Source of the DNA: RUG12461 sp045657665
GTDB lineage: Bacteria > Bacillota > Clostridia > Lachnospirales > Lachnospiraceae
NCBI GenBank assembly: GCA_045657665.1
Contig: JAZOTN010000012.1
Span: 1-48,911 of the forward strand
Direction: 5' to 3'
Length of the DNA: 48,911 nt
Part shown: positions 1 to 9,051 of the stretch, in pieces
Position numbering within the stretch: the stretch's first letter is position 1
How the letters are laid out: each line of letters begins with the position of its first letter
Made by a program: the position numbers and the translations under genes
The notes under the pieces: model-generated
Database searches by the model: none
The model's input: the letters and a program-made list of their open reading frames with translations, nothing else
Told to the model about the DNA's origin: nothing

Positions 1-138
1 GAAAAAAGTGCTTACCGCCGACAGAAAAAACTGCTTACCGTGAACAGAAAAAAGTGCTTACCGCGAAGAGAAAAATCTGCTTACCGTCGACGGAAAAAAC
101 TCCTTACCGAATGATGGCAAAATCATCTTACCGCGCAC
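1..138. repeat. 23-bp tandem repeat array (about six units)
   Basis: Units begin at 1, 24, 47, 70, 93 and 116. Each is 23 bp with the core GAAAAAASTGCTTACCG followed by six variable bases; the sixth unit is degenerate. The array may extend beyond the left edge of the window. Because 23 is not a multiple of three, each unit shifts the reading frame. The frame of the following FkbM-like gene is open back to position 44, through the last three and a half units, and closes at a TGA at 41-43. There are no spacers, so this is not a CRISPR array. Function unknown. Confidence 0.85.
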
Positions 139-163
139 ACTGAATCCGGTCAGTGTTGCGGTA

Positions 164-850
164 ATGCCGGTCTGGGGTCGACAGGAGATGACAGAATCGC
201 TGTTTGCTGCAGGTGTTTTGGTGGATGATATCTATTATTCTCCGTTTGCCGGATTTGAGGATGGAAATAATCAGTATTTTGATAACGAACTGATCACCTA
301 CGGTGACAATGAAGTTTTTATGGATTTGGGAAGTCTGAATCTAATGACAGCATATCGCATGAAGCAGCATTGTCCGAAAGTGAAAAAGATATTTGCTTTT
401 GAACCGGATTCAGACAATTTTGCCAGGTGCAAAAATTCCGGTCTGGATTTTGGTGAAACGGTAGTTGAATTATTGCCCTATGGTGCATGGAGTACCAATA
501 CTGTATTGAAATTCCAGTCCGGAAATGTGCATGCTTCGTGTGTGGATGAGAAAGATGGTGATATAGAGGTTGAGGTTCGGGCGGTTGACAGTATTGTTGA
601 TCCGAAAGAAAAGATTACTTTTATCAAGGCCGACATCGAGGGTGCAGAGCTGGAGATGCTGAAAGGTGCTGCAAAGACCATTCAAAGATGTAAGCCAAAA
701 CTCGCGATCTGTATTTATCATAAACCGGAAGATCTGACGGAGATCCCTCTCTTTATCAAAGAACTGGTGCCGGAGTATAAACTTTATGTCAGATTGTATG
801 GAAATGATTTTACAGAAACGGTTTTGTATGCGATTCCGCCGGAATCATAA
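164..850 (+). CDS. FkbM-family methyltransferase, apparently 5'-truncated
   Basis: The protein (228 aa from this ATG) resembles FkbM-type SAM-dependent O-methyltransferases (Methyltransf_21), which methylate sugar hydroxyls. The SAM-binding strand reads VFMDLGSLN near residues 51-59 and the second motif FAFEPD near 78-82; a KADIEGAELEMLKGA motif follows near 155. The glycine-rich motif is atypical: DLGSLN instead of the DIGAN seen in its relatives at 24143 and 25396. Residues 1-30 look like the tail of the Rossmann-like domain fused to other proteins here. Relatives carry about 120 more residues before the methyltransferase domain. The ATG at 164 has no ribosome-binding site and an AGGAG lies immediately against the next ATG (188), so the true start is unclear. 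The frame is open upstream to 44 through the tandem repeats. It may be a 5'-truncated or phase-shifted gene. Confidence 0.7.
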   Translation: MPVWGRQEMTESLFAAGVLVDDIYYSPFAGFEDGNNQYFDNELITYGDNEVFMDLGSLNLMTAYRMKQHCPKVKKIFAFEPDSDNFARCKNSGLDFGETVVELLPYGAWSTNTVLKFQSGNVHASCVDEKDGDIEVEVRAVDSIVDPKEKITFIKADIEGAELEMLKGAAKTIQRCKPKLAICIYHKPEDLTEIPLFIKELVPEYKLYVRLYGNDFTETVLYAIPPES

Positions 851-867
851 GATGACAGGAGATTGCG

Positions 868-2541
868 ATGAAATCACCCGCAGATATGGGAACAATTCAG
901 ATCGACCTTACGAATGCATGTAACAAAACATGCTCTAATTGTACGCGCTTTTGCGGAAATCACGCGAAGCCTTTTTTTATGGATTTTGATACATTTAAGA
1001 ATGCAGTCGATTCTCTGGAAGGCTTTCACGGGATCACCGGTATTATGGGTGGCGAACCGACGCTGCATCCGGAATTTGAGCGGTTTGTCCTGTATCTCAA
1101 AGAACAATATGGAGAACCTGCTCATGAAAACCGTGCCATCTATCCGATACGACATTTTGTCCGTGAAATGAGATGGCGAGAGGACGAGAGTAATGCGATC
1201 AAGAAATGTGATGACGGGAAAGAGATTCTGAAGTGCTATGGTCCCGGTCTTTTTTCCAATATGGGACAGACCTATCGAAAACACTATGAGTTGATTCAGG
1301 ACGTGTTTGAGATCCAGTATCTGAACGATCATATCAATGCTTCCTATCACAGACCGGCGTTGGTTTCCAGAAAAGATCTGGGGATTCCGGATGAGGAATG
1401 GATCAAACTCCGGGATAACTGTTGGATCCAGCTGGAATGGAGTGCTTCTATCACACCGAAGGGAGCTTTCTTTTGTGAAGTGGCAGGAGCGCTGGATATG
1501 CTTTTTAACGGCCCGGGTGGATGGCCGGTGGAGAAAGGCTGGTGGAAACGTACGCCGGAAGAGTTCGGAGACCAGCTTCATTGGTGTGAGATATGCGGTC
1601 TGGCACTGGATACCTTTATGAGGAATGCCAATGAGGGGATAGATGATGCATCGCCGACGCTTTATGAGATGCTTTCAAACGTAGACAGCCCGAAGTTCAA
1701 AGCCGGAAAAGTCCATCAGATTAAGATTGAAAACGGTGTGATCGCGGAGGAAAGCAAGGCGAATGGGCAGTTCTTCACGAGGCTGCAGCCGTATATCGAG
1801 CACTTTGAAGACCGGTTTAACCAGGAGAATACGATCCTTTCGGAATGTGATTATGCGGATTGTATCATACCGGATGGGGAGAGCTTTGGAAAACTGCTGG
1901 AAGAGACAATCCGGACGGGTGAAAAAGACTGGATATTGGTGAAAGGTAGGAACGATACCAATACGGACGTCCTTGATTCCATGGTGGGAAAGTATATTTT
2001 AAATCCCGGAACATTACATACTTCGGATGGGTATGTGCTGTTTCATAGGAATGCGATGTCCCTGAGGAATATGGATTTTGAGATGATTCATTCACGGGAT
2101 GATCTGATCAAAGCCTGGATTCCGCAGAAGGTGATCAATCTTTCGGATACAGAGAAGAAAAATCATTTGAGGTGTTCCGCGGTTATTCCGGGAGCTAAAT
2201 ATGCGATTTGGGGATCCGGTATTTGCGGAGAGTTCATGGATGATGTGATAAAAGAATGCGGAGGAATCGTTTCATGTGTGGTGGATGTCTCCGAGGAAAG
2301 GCAGGGGTGTGATTTCCGGGGAAATGAGATTTTTTCACCGGATGTACTGAAAAGCAGGGATGAAACCGATTTACATATTGCGGTAGGGCATCTTACCAGA
2401 TATGATGAGATAAAAGAAGCGATTCTTGCAATGGGCTATGAGGAAGACCATATTTTGATGCCTGAAACAGTATTATCACATATGCCGATGAGAAAGGAAG
2501 CAGATGACTGGACTCGTATCAATAGTGATTCCTGTGTATAA
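868..2541 (+). CDS. Radical SAM protein with C-terminal Rossmann-like domain
   Basis: 557 aa. The radical SAM cluster motif C-x3-C-x2-C is at C18, C22 and C25, and the GGEP motif at 61-64, so it should bind a 4Fe-4S cluster and SAM. C185, C203, C240 and C243 (the last two in WCEICG) are conserved in its paralogue at 4771 and could hold an auxiliary cluster. From about residue 438 a Rossmann-like domain begins (AIWGSGICGEF), resembling nucleotide- or sugar-binding domains fused to glycan enzymes. An AGGAG lies 8 bases before the start. The 3' end overlaps the following GT2 gene by 38 bp, so the two are probably co-translated. Substrate unknown; a role in making or modifying a sugar of the island's glycan is inferred from context only. 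Confidence 0.85.
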   Translation: MKSPADMGTIQIDLTNACNKTCSNCTRFCGNHAKPFFMDFDTFKNAVDSLEGFHGITGIMGGEPTLHPEFERFVLYLKEQYGEPAHENRAIYPIRHFVREMRWREDESNAIKKCDDGKEILKCYGPGLFSNMGQTYRKHYELIQDVFEIQYLNDHINASYHRPALVSRKDLGIPDEEWIKLRDNCWIQLEWSASITPKGAFFCEVAGALDMLFNGPGGWPVEKGWWKRTPEEFGDQLHWCEICGLALDTFMRNANEGIDDASPTLYEMLSNVDSPKFKAGKVHQIKIENGVIAEESKANGQFFTRLQPYIEHFEDRFNQENTILSECDYADCIIPDGESFGKLLEETIRTGEKDWILVKGRNDTNTDVLDSMVGKYILNPGTLHTSDGYVLFHRNAMSLRNMDFEMIHSRDDLIKAWIPQKVINLSDTEKKNHLRCSAVIPGAKYAIWGSGICGEFMDDVIKECGGIVSCVVDVSEERQGCDFRGNEIFSPDVLKSRDETDLHIAVGHLTRYDEIKEAILAMGYEEDHILMPETVLSHMPMRKEADDWTRINSDSCV

Positions 2542-3715
2542 CGCACAGAAACATCTCGGACAATGTCTCGACTCCTTGCGGGAGCAAACATATGAGAATC
2601 TGGAGATCATCTGTGTGAATGACGGATCAACGGACGGTTCTCTATCGATGCTTGAAGACTATGCTTCCAGGGACGGACGGATTCATGTTTTCTCGAAGGA
2701 AAACGAAGGAAAAGGTGCGGCTTCCGCAAGGAACATGGGACTGAAACAGATTTCCGGCGACTATGTGTTGATTCTTGACAGTGATGATTTCTTTGAGCCG
2801 GATCTGGTGGAGAGTGTTCTTGATGAAGCGCTCCGGACAGATGCGGATGTGGTGGTTTATGGTGCGGATAAGTATGACGATGCCAGAGAGCGTACCATTC
2901 TTCCATATGTGAGCAGAGGTTTGGAGGATGCTCCGGCTAAAATGCCGTTTTGCTGGAAAGATGTTCCGGAGAAGATCTTTCAGATCGGTGATTTGATGGC
3001 ATGGAATAAGCTTTATCGGGCGAACCTGATCCGGGAGAACGACCTTCATTTTGAAGCGATCGCTATTTCCGATGACCAGCTGCTTTCCTTTATCTCAATG
3101 GTGATGGCAAAACGGATCTCTGTAGTAGACAGGCAGCTTCTTCATTACAGGGTAAATACCGGAAACAGCCAGACCAGCGGAGTGGCAAGACATCCGGAAT
3201 CCACCTATCTTGCATCTTATGGGATTGCGGACAAACTGAAAGAGCTGGGTATTTATGAGGATGTAAAGAGAAGCTTTCTGAATCGCATGTTTTGGCTGAT
3301 GCGTGAAGGTTTTGACAAGATGGATTCCTGGGAGAGCCTGCATAGGCAGCACAGGATTTATCTGGAAGAGGTTCTTCCGCGACTGGATGCGCAGGGACTT
3401 CCTGCTGGATACTTTTATGATCCGAGAATCGATGAATGGTATCAAATGATCACCCATGACAGGCTGGAAGAAATTGTGTTTCGGTCAGCAGCGGGTTATG
3501 GAGCGGAATGGATGACTGCGATTCTGCGTTTCCCACTTCCATATGAGAATTTGAAAAAGGGCAGTCGGATCGTGCTTGCAGGAAAAGGACTGAAGGGGCA
3601 CTACTGGTATGCGCAGCTTCTGCTTTCCGGATACTGTGACGTTGTTCTTTGGGTTGATTCGGAAAAAGAGATACCGGCAGAGTTGAAGTATGATGATATT
3701 CTGAGGGCAGAATAA
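2504..3715 (+). CDS. Family 2 glycosyltransferase
   Basis: 403 aa. The GT-A fold of GT2 enzymes is clear: SIVIPVYNA at 6-14, NDGSTDGS at 39-46, and the metal/nucleotide-sugar motif DSDD at 92-95. It should transfer a sugar from a UDP- or similar donor in the cytosol; donor and acceptor cannot be told. Residues 345-403 (RIVLAGKGLKGHYWYAQLL) look like the first half of the Rossmann-like module found complete in the neighbouring radical SAM proteins, ending early. The start lies inside the end of the preceding gene. The gene at 3727 is a close paralogue that lacks this tail. Confidence 0.88.
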   Translation: MTGLVSIVIPVYNAQKHLGQCLDSLREQTYENLEIICVNDGSTDGSLSMLEDYASRDGRIHVFSKENEGKGAASARNMGLKQISGDYVLILDSDDFFEPDLVESVLDEALRTDADVVVYGADKYDDARERTILPYVSRGLEDAPAKMPFCWKDVPEKIFQIGDLMAWNKLYRANLIRENDLHFEAIAISDDQLLSFISMVMAKRISVVDRQLLHYRVNTGNSQTSGVARHPESTYLASYGIADKLKELGIYEDVKRSFLNRMFWLMREGFDKMDSWESLHRQHRIYLEEVLPRLDAQGLPAGYFYDPRIDEWYQMITHDRLEEIVFRSAAGYGAEWMTAILRFPLPYENLKKGSRIVLAGKGLKGHYWYAQLLLSGYCDVVLWVDSEKEIPAELKYDDILRAE

Positions 3716-3726
3716 GAGGTAAATGG

Positions 3727-4752
3727 ATGGCAGAAATATCTGTTGTTGTACCGGTCTATAATTCTGAAAAGTATTTGGGTCAGTGTCTGGATTCTTTGCT
3801 GTCTCAAACATATGACGATCTGGAAATCATATGTGTCGATGACGGTTCAACGGATACATCGCCGGAGATACTGAAAGAGTATGCTGCAAGGGATCGCAGA
3901 ATAAAGATACATACAAAAGCCAATGAGGGAAAAGGCGCGGCATCGGCAAGAAATCTGGGGATGGATTATGCGGGCGGTGCATATATCCAGTTCCTTGACA
4001 GCGATGATTTTTTTGAACAGACGATGCTTGAGCGGATGCATCAGAAAGCGGTCGAAACGGATGCTGATATAGTGATCTGCGGCGCTGACCGGTATGATGA
4101 GAAAGAGTCGCGGATTACAAGAGGATATACAAGTATCAATCTGTCTCTGGCTCCGAATAAGGATTCTTTCTCTTGGAGAGATGTTCCGGACATCCTGTAT
4201 CAGATGGCGGATACGGTGACATGGAATAAACTGTACAAAAAGAGTCTTTTGGATGAGAATCATTTACGATATGAGGCGATACCGATTTCGGATGATCAGT
4301 ATGTTCCGGCGCTGGGATTGTTGTATGCGAAACGTCTGGCAGTGGTGGATCAGGCGCTGGTCCATTACCGGTTTAACACCGGTTCGAGCCAGGTGGATAC
4401 CTACAGCAGACATCGGGACTCTTCCTATCGGGCAGCGTATTCCATCATTGATCGTATGAAACAGGAAGGGATTTATCCGGAGATCAAAAGGAGTTATCTT
4501 TGCACTGCAGTAAGACTGCTCCGAGATTATCTGGATGCTATGGCAACGTTTGAGGATTTTGACTATCTGTACAACAAGTATCAGGATGAGGTTCTTCCAA
4601 GATTTGAAGCAGTTGGACTCCCGGAGGGTTACTTTTATGACAGGCGTTTGGATGAATGGTATCAGATGGTGACTCATGAGAGTATCGGAGAAATACTGTT
4701 TCGCGTTGCGAGAGCCTACAGTAACGAAACAACAAGGGTATTAAGAGGCTGA
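3727..4752 (+). CDS. Family 2 glycosyltransferase
   Basis: 341 aa, a paralogue of the preceding GT2 protein throughout the catalytic domain. Motifs: SVVVPVYNS at 5-13, DDGSTDTS at 38-45 and DSDD at 91-94. It ends shortly after the shared DEWYQM segment, without the Rossmann-like tail of its neighbour. An AGAGGT sequence lies about 8 bases upstream and the gap to the previous gene is only 11 bp, so it belongs to the same operon. The pair presumably arose by duplication and may add successive or alternative sugars; specificity is not visible. Confidence 0.88.
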   Translation: MAEISVVVPVYNSEKYLGQCLDSLLSQTYDDLEIICVDDGSTDTSPEILKEYAARDRRIKIHTKANEGKGAASARNLGMDYAGGAYIQFLDSDDFFEQTMLERMHQKAVETDADIVICGADRYDEKESRITRGYTSINLSLAPNKDSFSWRDVPDILYQMADTVTWNKLYKKSLLDENHLRYEAIPISDDQYVPALGLLYAKRLAVVDQALVHYRFNTGSSQVDTYSRHRDSSYRAAYSIIDRMKQEGIYPEIKRSYLCTAVRLLRDYLDAMATFEDFDYLYNKYQDEVLPRFEAVGLPEGYFYDRRLDEWYQMVTHESIGEILFRVARAYSNETTRVLRG

Positions 4753-4770
4753 TTTTTAGGAGGATATGGG

Positions 4771-6450
4771 ATGCGTTCACCAAGTGACATGCAGACAATA
4801 CAGATCGATATTACGAATGCCTGCAATAAAAAGTGCTCAAACTGTACGCGCTTTTGCGGGAACCATGAGAAGACCTTTTTTATGGATTTTGAGACTTTTC
4901 AGCGCGCGGTAAATTCCTTAAAGGGGTATGACGGCGTGATTGGTGTGATGGGTGGAGAACCGACTTTGCATCCGCAGTTTGAGCGTTTTGCAAGGTATCT
5001 TCATGAGACATATCAGTCTTGGCAAAAAGAGGGGGTTGCACCATCTCCTCTGTCGGATAGAACCGATGAGAAAACAAACCGGCTGCATTATCCGCAGAAG
5101 GAGTTTATCAAAGAGATCCACCGCAGGGAATTTGACACCCATCATATCCGAAAACACAGTGACGGCCATAACAACTTCATGATGAGCGGACCGGGGTTAT
5201 GGTCTAACATGGGCGATACATATCGGAAATACTATGAACTGATCCAGGATATGTTTCCGGTGCAGTTTTTAAATGATCATATTAATGCTTCTTTTCATCA
5301 GCCGGGACTGTTTTCCAGAAAAGATCTCGGAATGTCAGACGAGGAGTGGTTTCAACGGCGTGATCAATGCTGGATTCAGAATGAGTGGTCAGCAACAGTC
5401 ACGCCCAAGGGCGCTTTTTTCTGCGAGATAGCGGGTGCGCTTGATATGCTTTTTGACGGACCGGGAGGCTGGAAAATAGAAGAAGGATGGTGGAAAAGAA
5501 AGCCGCAGGATTTTACAGATCAGCTTCATTGGTGTGAGATCTGCGGATTTGCCCTTCATACATTTATGCGGGATGCCAATGATGAGATTGATGATGTTTC
5601 ACCGACGCTCTATGAGATGTTGAAAAAAACGAATAGTCCGAGATTCAAGGCGGGGCGCGTCAACCAGGTGGAGATTCATGATGGCGTCATCGATGAAAGG
5701 TCTAAGGCGACCGGACAGCATTTTTCCGTAGCGCAGCCCTATATAGAGCATTATGAGGATCGTTTTAACGAGAGTAATTCGCATCTGTTTATCCATGAAT
5801 ACGATGTTTGTGAACCGATTCAGCCCAGTGACGGTTTTGGTGTCGCATTTAACCGGTGCCTGGAAAAAGCGAAGGATTGGATACTCTATATCACAGACGG
5901 AAAATTGCTTCCGGAGATTCAAACCGTAAAGGACAGCGTAGATGCGCTGATAAAAGGATATATCTTAAATCCCGGGACGTTGCATCTGGGGGAAGGATAT
6001 GTTTTCTTTTCCAAGCAGGCGCTGTCGTTGAAGAGTTTTGGCTTTGACCGGGTTGCAAGAGCCGGATCTTTTGAGGATATTATAAAAGCCTGGGATGCTT
6101 CCAAGGTTGTGAATCTTTCGGAAGTAGAAGAACTGGCAAGATGGAACAGAGAAAAGATCATCCCCGGAAAACGATATGTGATCTGGGGAGCAGGGTTCTC
6201 GGGTGCCTTTTTTGCAGATGCGGTTTTGAAATCCGATGCAGAGCTTGTACTTGCCATCGATAATGACTCCTGCAAGGACGGGAAGATTTTCTATGGCGCA
6301 ACGACTCATTTACCGGCTTATCTGAATGGTCAGGTCGATAACTATGACTATCTGCTGATCGCTCATTATTCAAGATTTGAAGAGATCAGGGAGCAGGCGC
6401 TGTCAGTGGGTGTCCCGCAAGAAAAGATCATTATGCCTTATGAGGTCTGA
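4771..6450 (+). CDS. Radical SAM protein with C-terminal Rossmann-like domain (paralogue of 868)
   Basis: 559 aa, homologous along its length to the protein at 868. C18, C22 and C25 form the radical SAM motif (ACNKKCSNC) and GGEP follows. The internal cysteines in DQCWIQ, FFCEIAG and WCEICG are retained. The C-terminal Rossmann-like domain starts near residue 457 (YVIWGAGFSGAFF). An AGGAGG lies 9 bases before the ATG. Together with 868, 2504 and 3727 it makes a mirrored radical SAM-GT2-GT2-radical SAM block. The reaction is unknown; the two radical SAM enzymes probably act on related substrates. Confidence 0.85.
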   Translation: MRSPSDMQTIQIDITNACNKKCSNCTRFCGNHEKTFFMDFETFQRAVNSLKGYDGVIGVMGGEPTLHPQFERFARYLHETYQSWQKEGVAPSPLSDRTDEKTNRLHYPQKEFIKEIHRREFDTHHIRKHSDGHNNFMMSGPGLWSNMGDTYRKYYELIQDMFPVQFLNDHINASFHQPGLFSRKDLGMSDEEWFQRRDQCWIQNEWSATVTPKGAFFCEIAGALDMLFDGPGGWKIEEGWWKRKPQDFTDQLHWCEICGFALHTFMRDANDEIDDVSPTLYEMLKKTNSPRFKAGRVNQVEIHDGVIDERSKATGQHFSVAQPYIEHYEDRFNESNSHLFIHEYDVCEPIQPSDGFGVAFNRCLEKAKDWILYITDGKLLPEIQTVKDSVDALIKGYILNPGTLHLGEGYVFFSKQALSLKSFGFDRVARAGSFEDIIKAWDASKVVNLSEVEELARWNREKIIPGKRYVIWGAGFSGAFFADAVLKSDAELVLAIDNDSCKDGKIFYGATTHLPAYLNGQVDNYDYLLIAHYSRFEEIREQALSVGVPQEKIIMPYEV

Positions 6451-6454
6451 AAGA

Positions 6455-7531
6455 ATGAGCAAAAACGGGATGGTAACCGACGAACTGAAAAAATACGATT
6501 CTTTCGTTATTTATGGCGCACAGGTGATCGCAGTCGGTGCATGGAAGGCGATAGAAGGCCTGACGGGAAGAAGGCCGGAATGTTTTGCCGTAGGCAAAAA
6601 AGAAGGAAATCCGGAGGAGATCGACGGAATCCCTGTACGTCCGATTGAGGAAGTGGCAGGGGATACTCTTATTGTTGTCGGCGTGACGGAACTGGTCCAG
6701 AAGGAGGTCCTGCCGTATCTCAGCGAAAACGGCTACAGAAATGTATTTCCATTGACGCAGCATGAGGAGCATCTGCTGATGTCTGCCTATTATGACAGGA
6801 TGGGGATGTTTCCATGTGTCGGAGAGGGATCGGTGCATTCTGATGAGGCGGCAGATCAGGATTTATCTCTCTATGAGGTCTGCAATGACCGGGACAAGCC
6901 GATATCGGCACATCCCGTACTTTTTCCTTATGAGAGCACGATCCAGGCAGGTGCGGCTTTGACGGACCGGAGGATCTCAGACATTACAGACAACACCGGG
7001 GAAAATATTTCCGCGAAAAACAGGATGTACTGTGAGATGTCGGCAGTGTATTGGATCTGGAAAAACAGGCATCATGACTGGGTAGGGATCGAACACTACA
7101 GAAGACATTTGTTGGTGAAACCGGAGATGCTGAAGGAGGATGTGGACGCGATTCTGCCGCTCCCGTATATCTGCTGGCCTGATGAGTCGGCTCAGTTCCG
7201 GCGTTTTGTCAGTGAGGATGTTCAAAACGCGCTGATCCGTGCCCTGAAAGAGCTTCATCCGAAGGAGGCAGAGGTTTATCTGAAGATCCTGTATGGAAGC
7301 TACCAGTACACATATAATATGCTCTGCGTAAGATGGCAGGTGTTTGATGATTACTGCCGGTGGTTTTTCGAGATCACGGAGTATATGGAAGAGAATATGA
7401 GCAAAGAGGTTCCGGAGCTTGTTGAAACAAGAGCGTTCTCTTATGTGGCGGAGGTGCTGACGAATCTGTACTTTATGTATCATCGAAAGGATCTTCGGAT
7501 CCGGCATGTGGAAAAAGAAATCTATACCTGA
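6455..7531 (+). CDS. DUF4422 protein with N-terminal Rossmann-like domain
   Basis: 358 aa from the ATG at 6455, chosen because GAGGT lies 9 bases upstream; longer starts would sit inside the preceding gene. Residues 15-100 are Rossmann-like (FVIYGAQVIAVGAW), akin to the C-terminal domain of the radical SAM neighbours. Residues 140-358 are a DUF4422 domain with the signature YWIWKN (199-204) and HYRR (214-217). DUF4422 proteins occur in capsule and glycan loci and are probably glycosyltransferases; that is family context rather than proof. The gene follows the radical SAM gene by 4 bp, so it belongs to the same operon. Confidence 0.82.
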   Translation: MSKNGMVTDELKKYDSFVIYGAQVIAVGAWKAIEGLTGRRPECFAVGKKEGNPEEIDGIPVRPIEEVAGDTLIVVGVTELVQKEVLPYLSENGYRNVFPLTQHEEHLLMSAYYDRMGMFPCVGEGSVHSDEAADQDLSLYEVCNDRDKPISAHPVLFPYESTIQAGAALTDRRISDITDNTGENISAKNRMYCEMSAVYWIWKNRHHDWVGIEHYRRHLLVKPEMLKEDVDAILPLPYICWPDESAQFRRFVSEDVQNALIRALKELHPKEAEVYLKILYGSYQYTYNMLCVRWQVFDDYCRWFFEITEYMEENMSKEVPELVETRAFSYVAEVLTNLYFMYHRKDLRIRHVEKEIYT

Positions 7532-7553
7532 AGAAAACGGAGGATAAGACGGT

Positions 7554-8906
7554 ATGCGAGTTGCAGTCATCGGGACCGGCTATGTCGGACTCGTTACGGG
7601 AACCTGTTTTGCGGAGATGGGAAACACGGTCTGGTGTGTGGACGTTGATGCAAAGAAGATTGAAAATCTGAAGAAGGGGATCATCCCGATCTATGAGCCC
7701 GGGCTTTCCGAGATGGTTCAGAGGAACCATGAGGCCGGAAGTCTCTTTTTTACGACAGAGATCAAAGAGGCGCTTGAGACCTCGGAGATTGCTTTTATCG
7801 CCGTGGGAACACCGCCGGGTGAGGACGGGAGTGCGGATCTCCAATATGTCCTTGCGGTAGCTGAGAGCATCGGCCGCCATATGAAACGGCATATGTATGT
7901 CGTTGACAAGTCTACGGTTCCTGTAGGGACAGCAGTGAAGGTGAAGGAGACGATCCAGAAAGAACTGGACGCAAGGAACTCTGATCTGACCTTTGATGTG
8001 ATCAGTAATCCGGAATTTTTAAAAGAAGGAAGCGCAGTCGCTGACTGCATGAAACCGGACAGGGTGGTGATCGGTGTGGACTCCGAGCGCGCGGAAGCTG
8101 CCATGAGGGAACTGTATAAGCCCTACTTCATGAATAATGACAATCTCATCTTCATGGACATCCCCTCGGCGGAAATGACGAAATATGCGGCAAATTCCAT
8201 GCTGGCAACAAAGATTTCCTTCATGAACGAGATATCAAATATCTGTGAGCGTGTCGGAGCAGATGTCAACAAGGTCCGGCGCGGGATTGGCAGTGATCGA
8301 CGGATCGGCTACTCTTTTATCTATCCGGGCTGTGGATATGGCGGAAGCTGTTTCCCGAAAGATGTACAGGCGCTGGTTCGGACGGCAAGTCAATATGGAT
8401 ATGAGGCGAAGCTGCTGCAAAGCGTAGAGGATGTGAACCACGCACAGAAGGAAGTGATCGTGGAAAAGGCGAAAAAGCGCTTTGGCACGGATCTGACGGG
8501 GAAAACCTTTGCGGTCTGGGGGCTTGCGTTTAAACCGGATACGGACGATATGCGCGAGAGTCCGGCCGTTACGATTATCAGGGAATTGACTGCAGCCGGT
8601 GCGAAAATCGTTGCTTATGATCCGAAAGCGGTAAGAGAAGCAAAAGAATGCTATCTTAAGGACATCAGCGGCGTGTCATATGCGGAAAGTAAATATGAGG
8701 CACTGAACGGAGCGGATGCCCTGCTTCTCATAACGGAGTGGAAAGAATTCCGGAGTCCGGATTTCTATGAGATCAAGCGGCTTTTAAAGACGCCCGTGAT
8801 CTTTGATGGGAGAAATCAGTACGATGCAAAGCGCGTAGATGAGTACGGGATCGAATATCACCAGATCGGTGTGAAATCCCTTATCGATGACGAACGAAGT
8901 GAGTAA
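7554..8906 (+). CDS. ugd: UDP-glucose 6-dehydrogenase
   Basis: 450 aa, normal for the family. It oxidises UDP-glucose to UDP-glucuronate with two NAD+. Visible features: the NAD-binding GTGYVG at 7-12, NPEFLKEGSA near 152-161, and the catalytic cysteine C266 in GYGGSCFPKD. GGAGG lies 11 bases before the ATG. It is followed by UDP-xylose synthase, which uses its product. The last codons fall within one copy of a 60-bp sequence that is repeated between the two genes. Confidence 0.96.
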   Translation: MRVAVIGTGYVGLVTGTCFAEMGNTVWCVDVDAKKIENLKKGIIPIYEPGLSEMVQRNHEAGSLFFTTEIKEALETSEIAFIAVGTPPGEDGSADLQYVLAVAESIGRHMKRHMYVVDKSTVPVGTAVKVKETIQKELDARNSDLTFDVISNPEFLKEGSAVADCMKPDRVVIGVDSERAEAAMRELYKPYFMNNDNLIFMDIPSAEMTKYAANSMLATKISFMNEISNICERVGADVNKVRRGIGSDRRIGYSFIYPGCGYGGSCFPKDVQALVRTASQYGYEAKLLQSVEDVNHAQKEVIVEKAKKRFGTDLTGKTFAVWGLAFKPDTDDMRESPAVTIIRELTAAGAKIVAYDPKAVREAKECYLKDISGVSYAESKYEALNGADALLLITEWKEFRSPDFYEIKRLLKTPVIFDGRNQYDAKRVDEYGIEYHQIGVKSLIDDERSE

Positions 8907-9042
8907 GAGATTAGGGATTTCCATACAGGGGCACTTAACGAGGCAAGGGCAGAGCCCGAAGGCGAGTTTAGTGGCATCGGATGTGAAATCCCTTATCGAC
9001 GGCGAACGAAGTGAGTAGGAGATTAGGAATTTCCGTACAGGG
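8871..9042. repeat. 60-bp direct repeat pair with hairpins, ugd-uxs junction
   Basis: Copies at 8871-8930 and 8983-9042 differ at five positions. The first copy contains the last codons and stop of ugd; the second lies wholly between the genes. Each copy can fold: GAAATCCCTTATC pairs with GATTAGGGATTTC across a loop of about 23 bases, with one mismatch in copy 1 and two in copy 2. Between the copies is an imperfect palindrome rich in GGC and GCC (8931-8976). It may be a mobile palindromic repeat or a transcript-processing element. Unlike a terminator, it has no T-run. Confidence 0.85.
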
Positions 9043-9051
9043 AGGCTTAGA

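Noticed and set aside
1..138. CRISPR array
   Set aside because: Units are contiguous 23-bp tandem repeats with only six variable bases and no spacers of uniform length; no cas genes in the window.
874..1581. Antisense open frame of 235 aa
   Set aside because: Lies wholly opposite the radical SAM gene, which has clear catalytic motifs.
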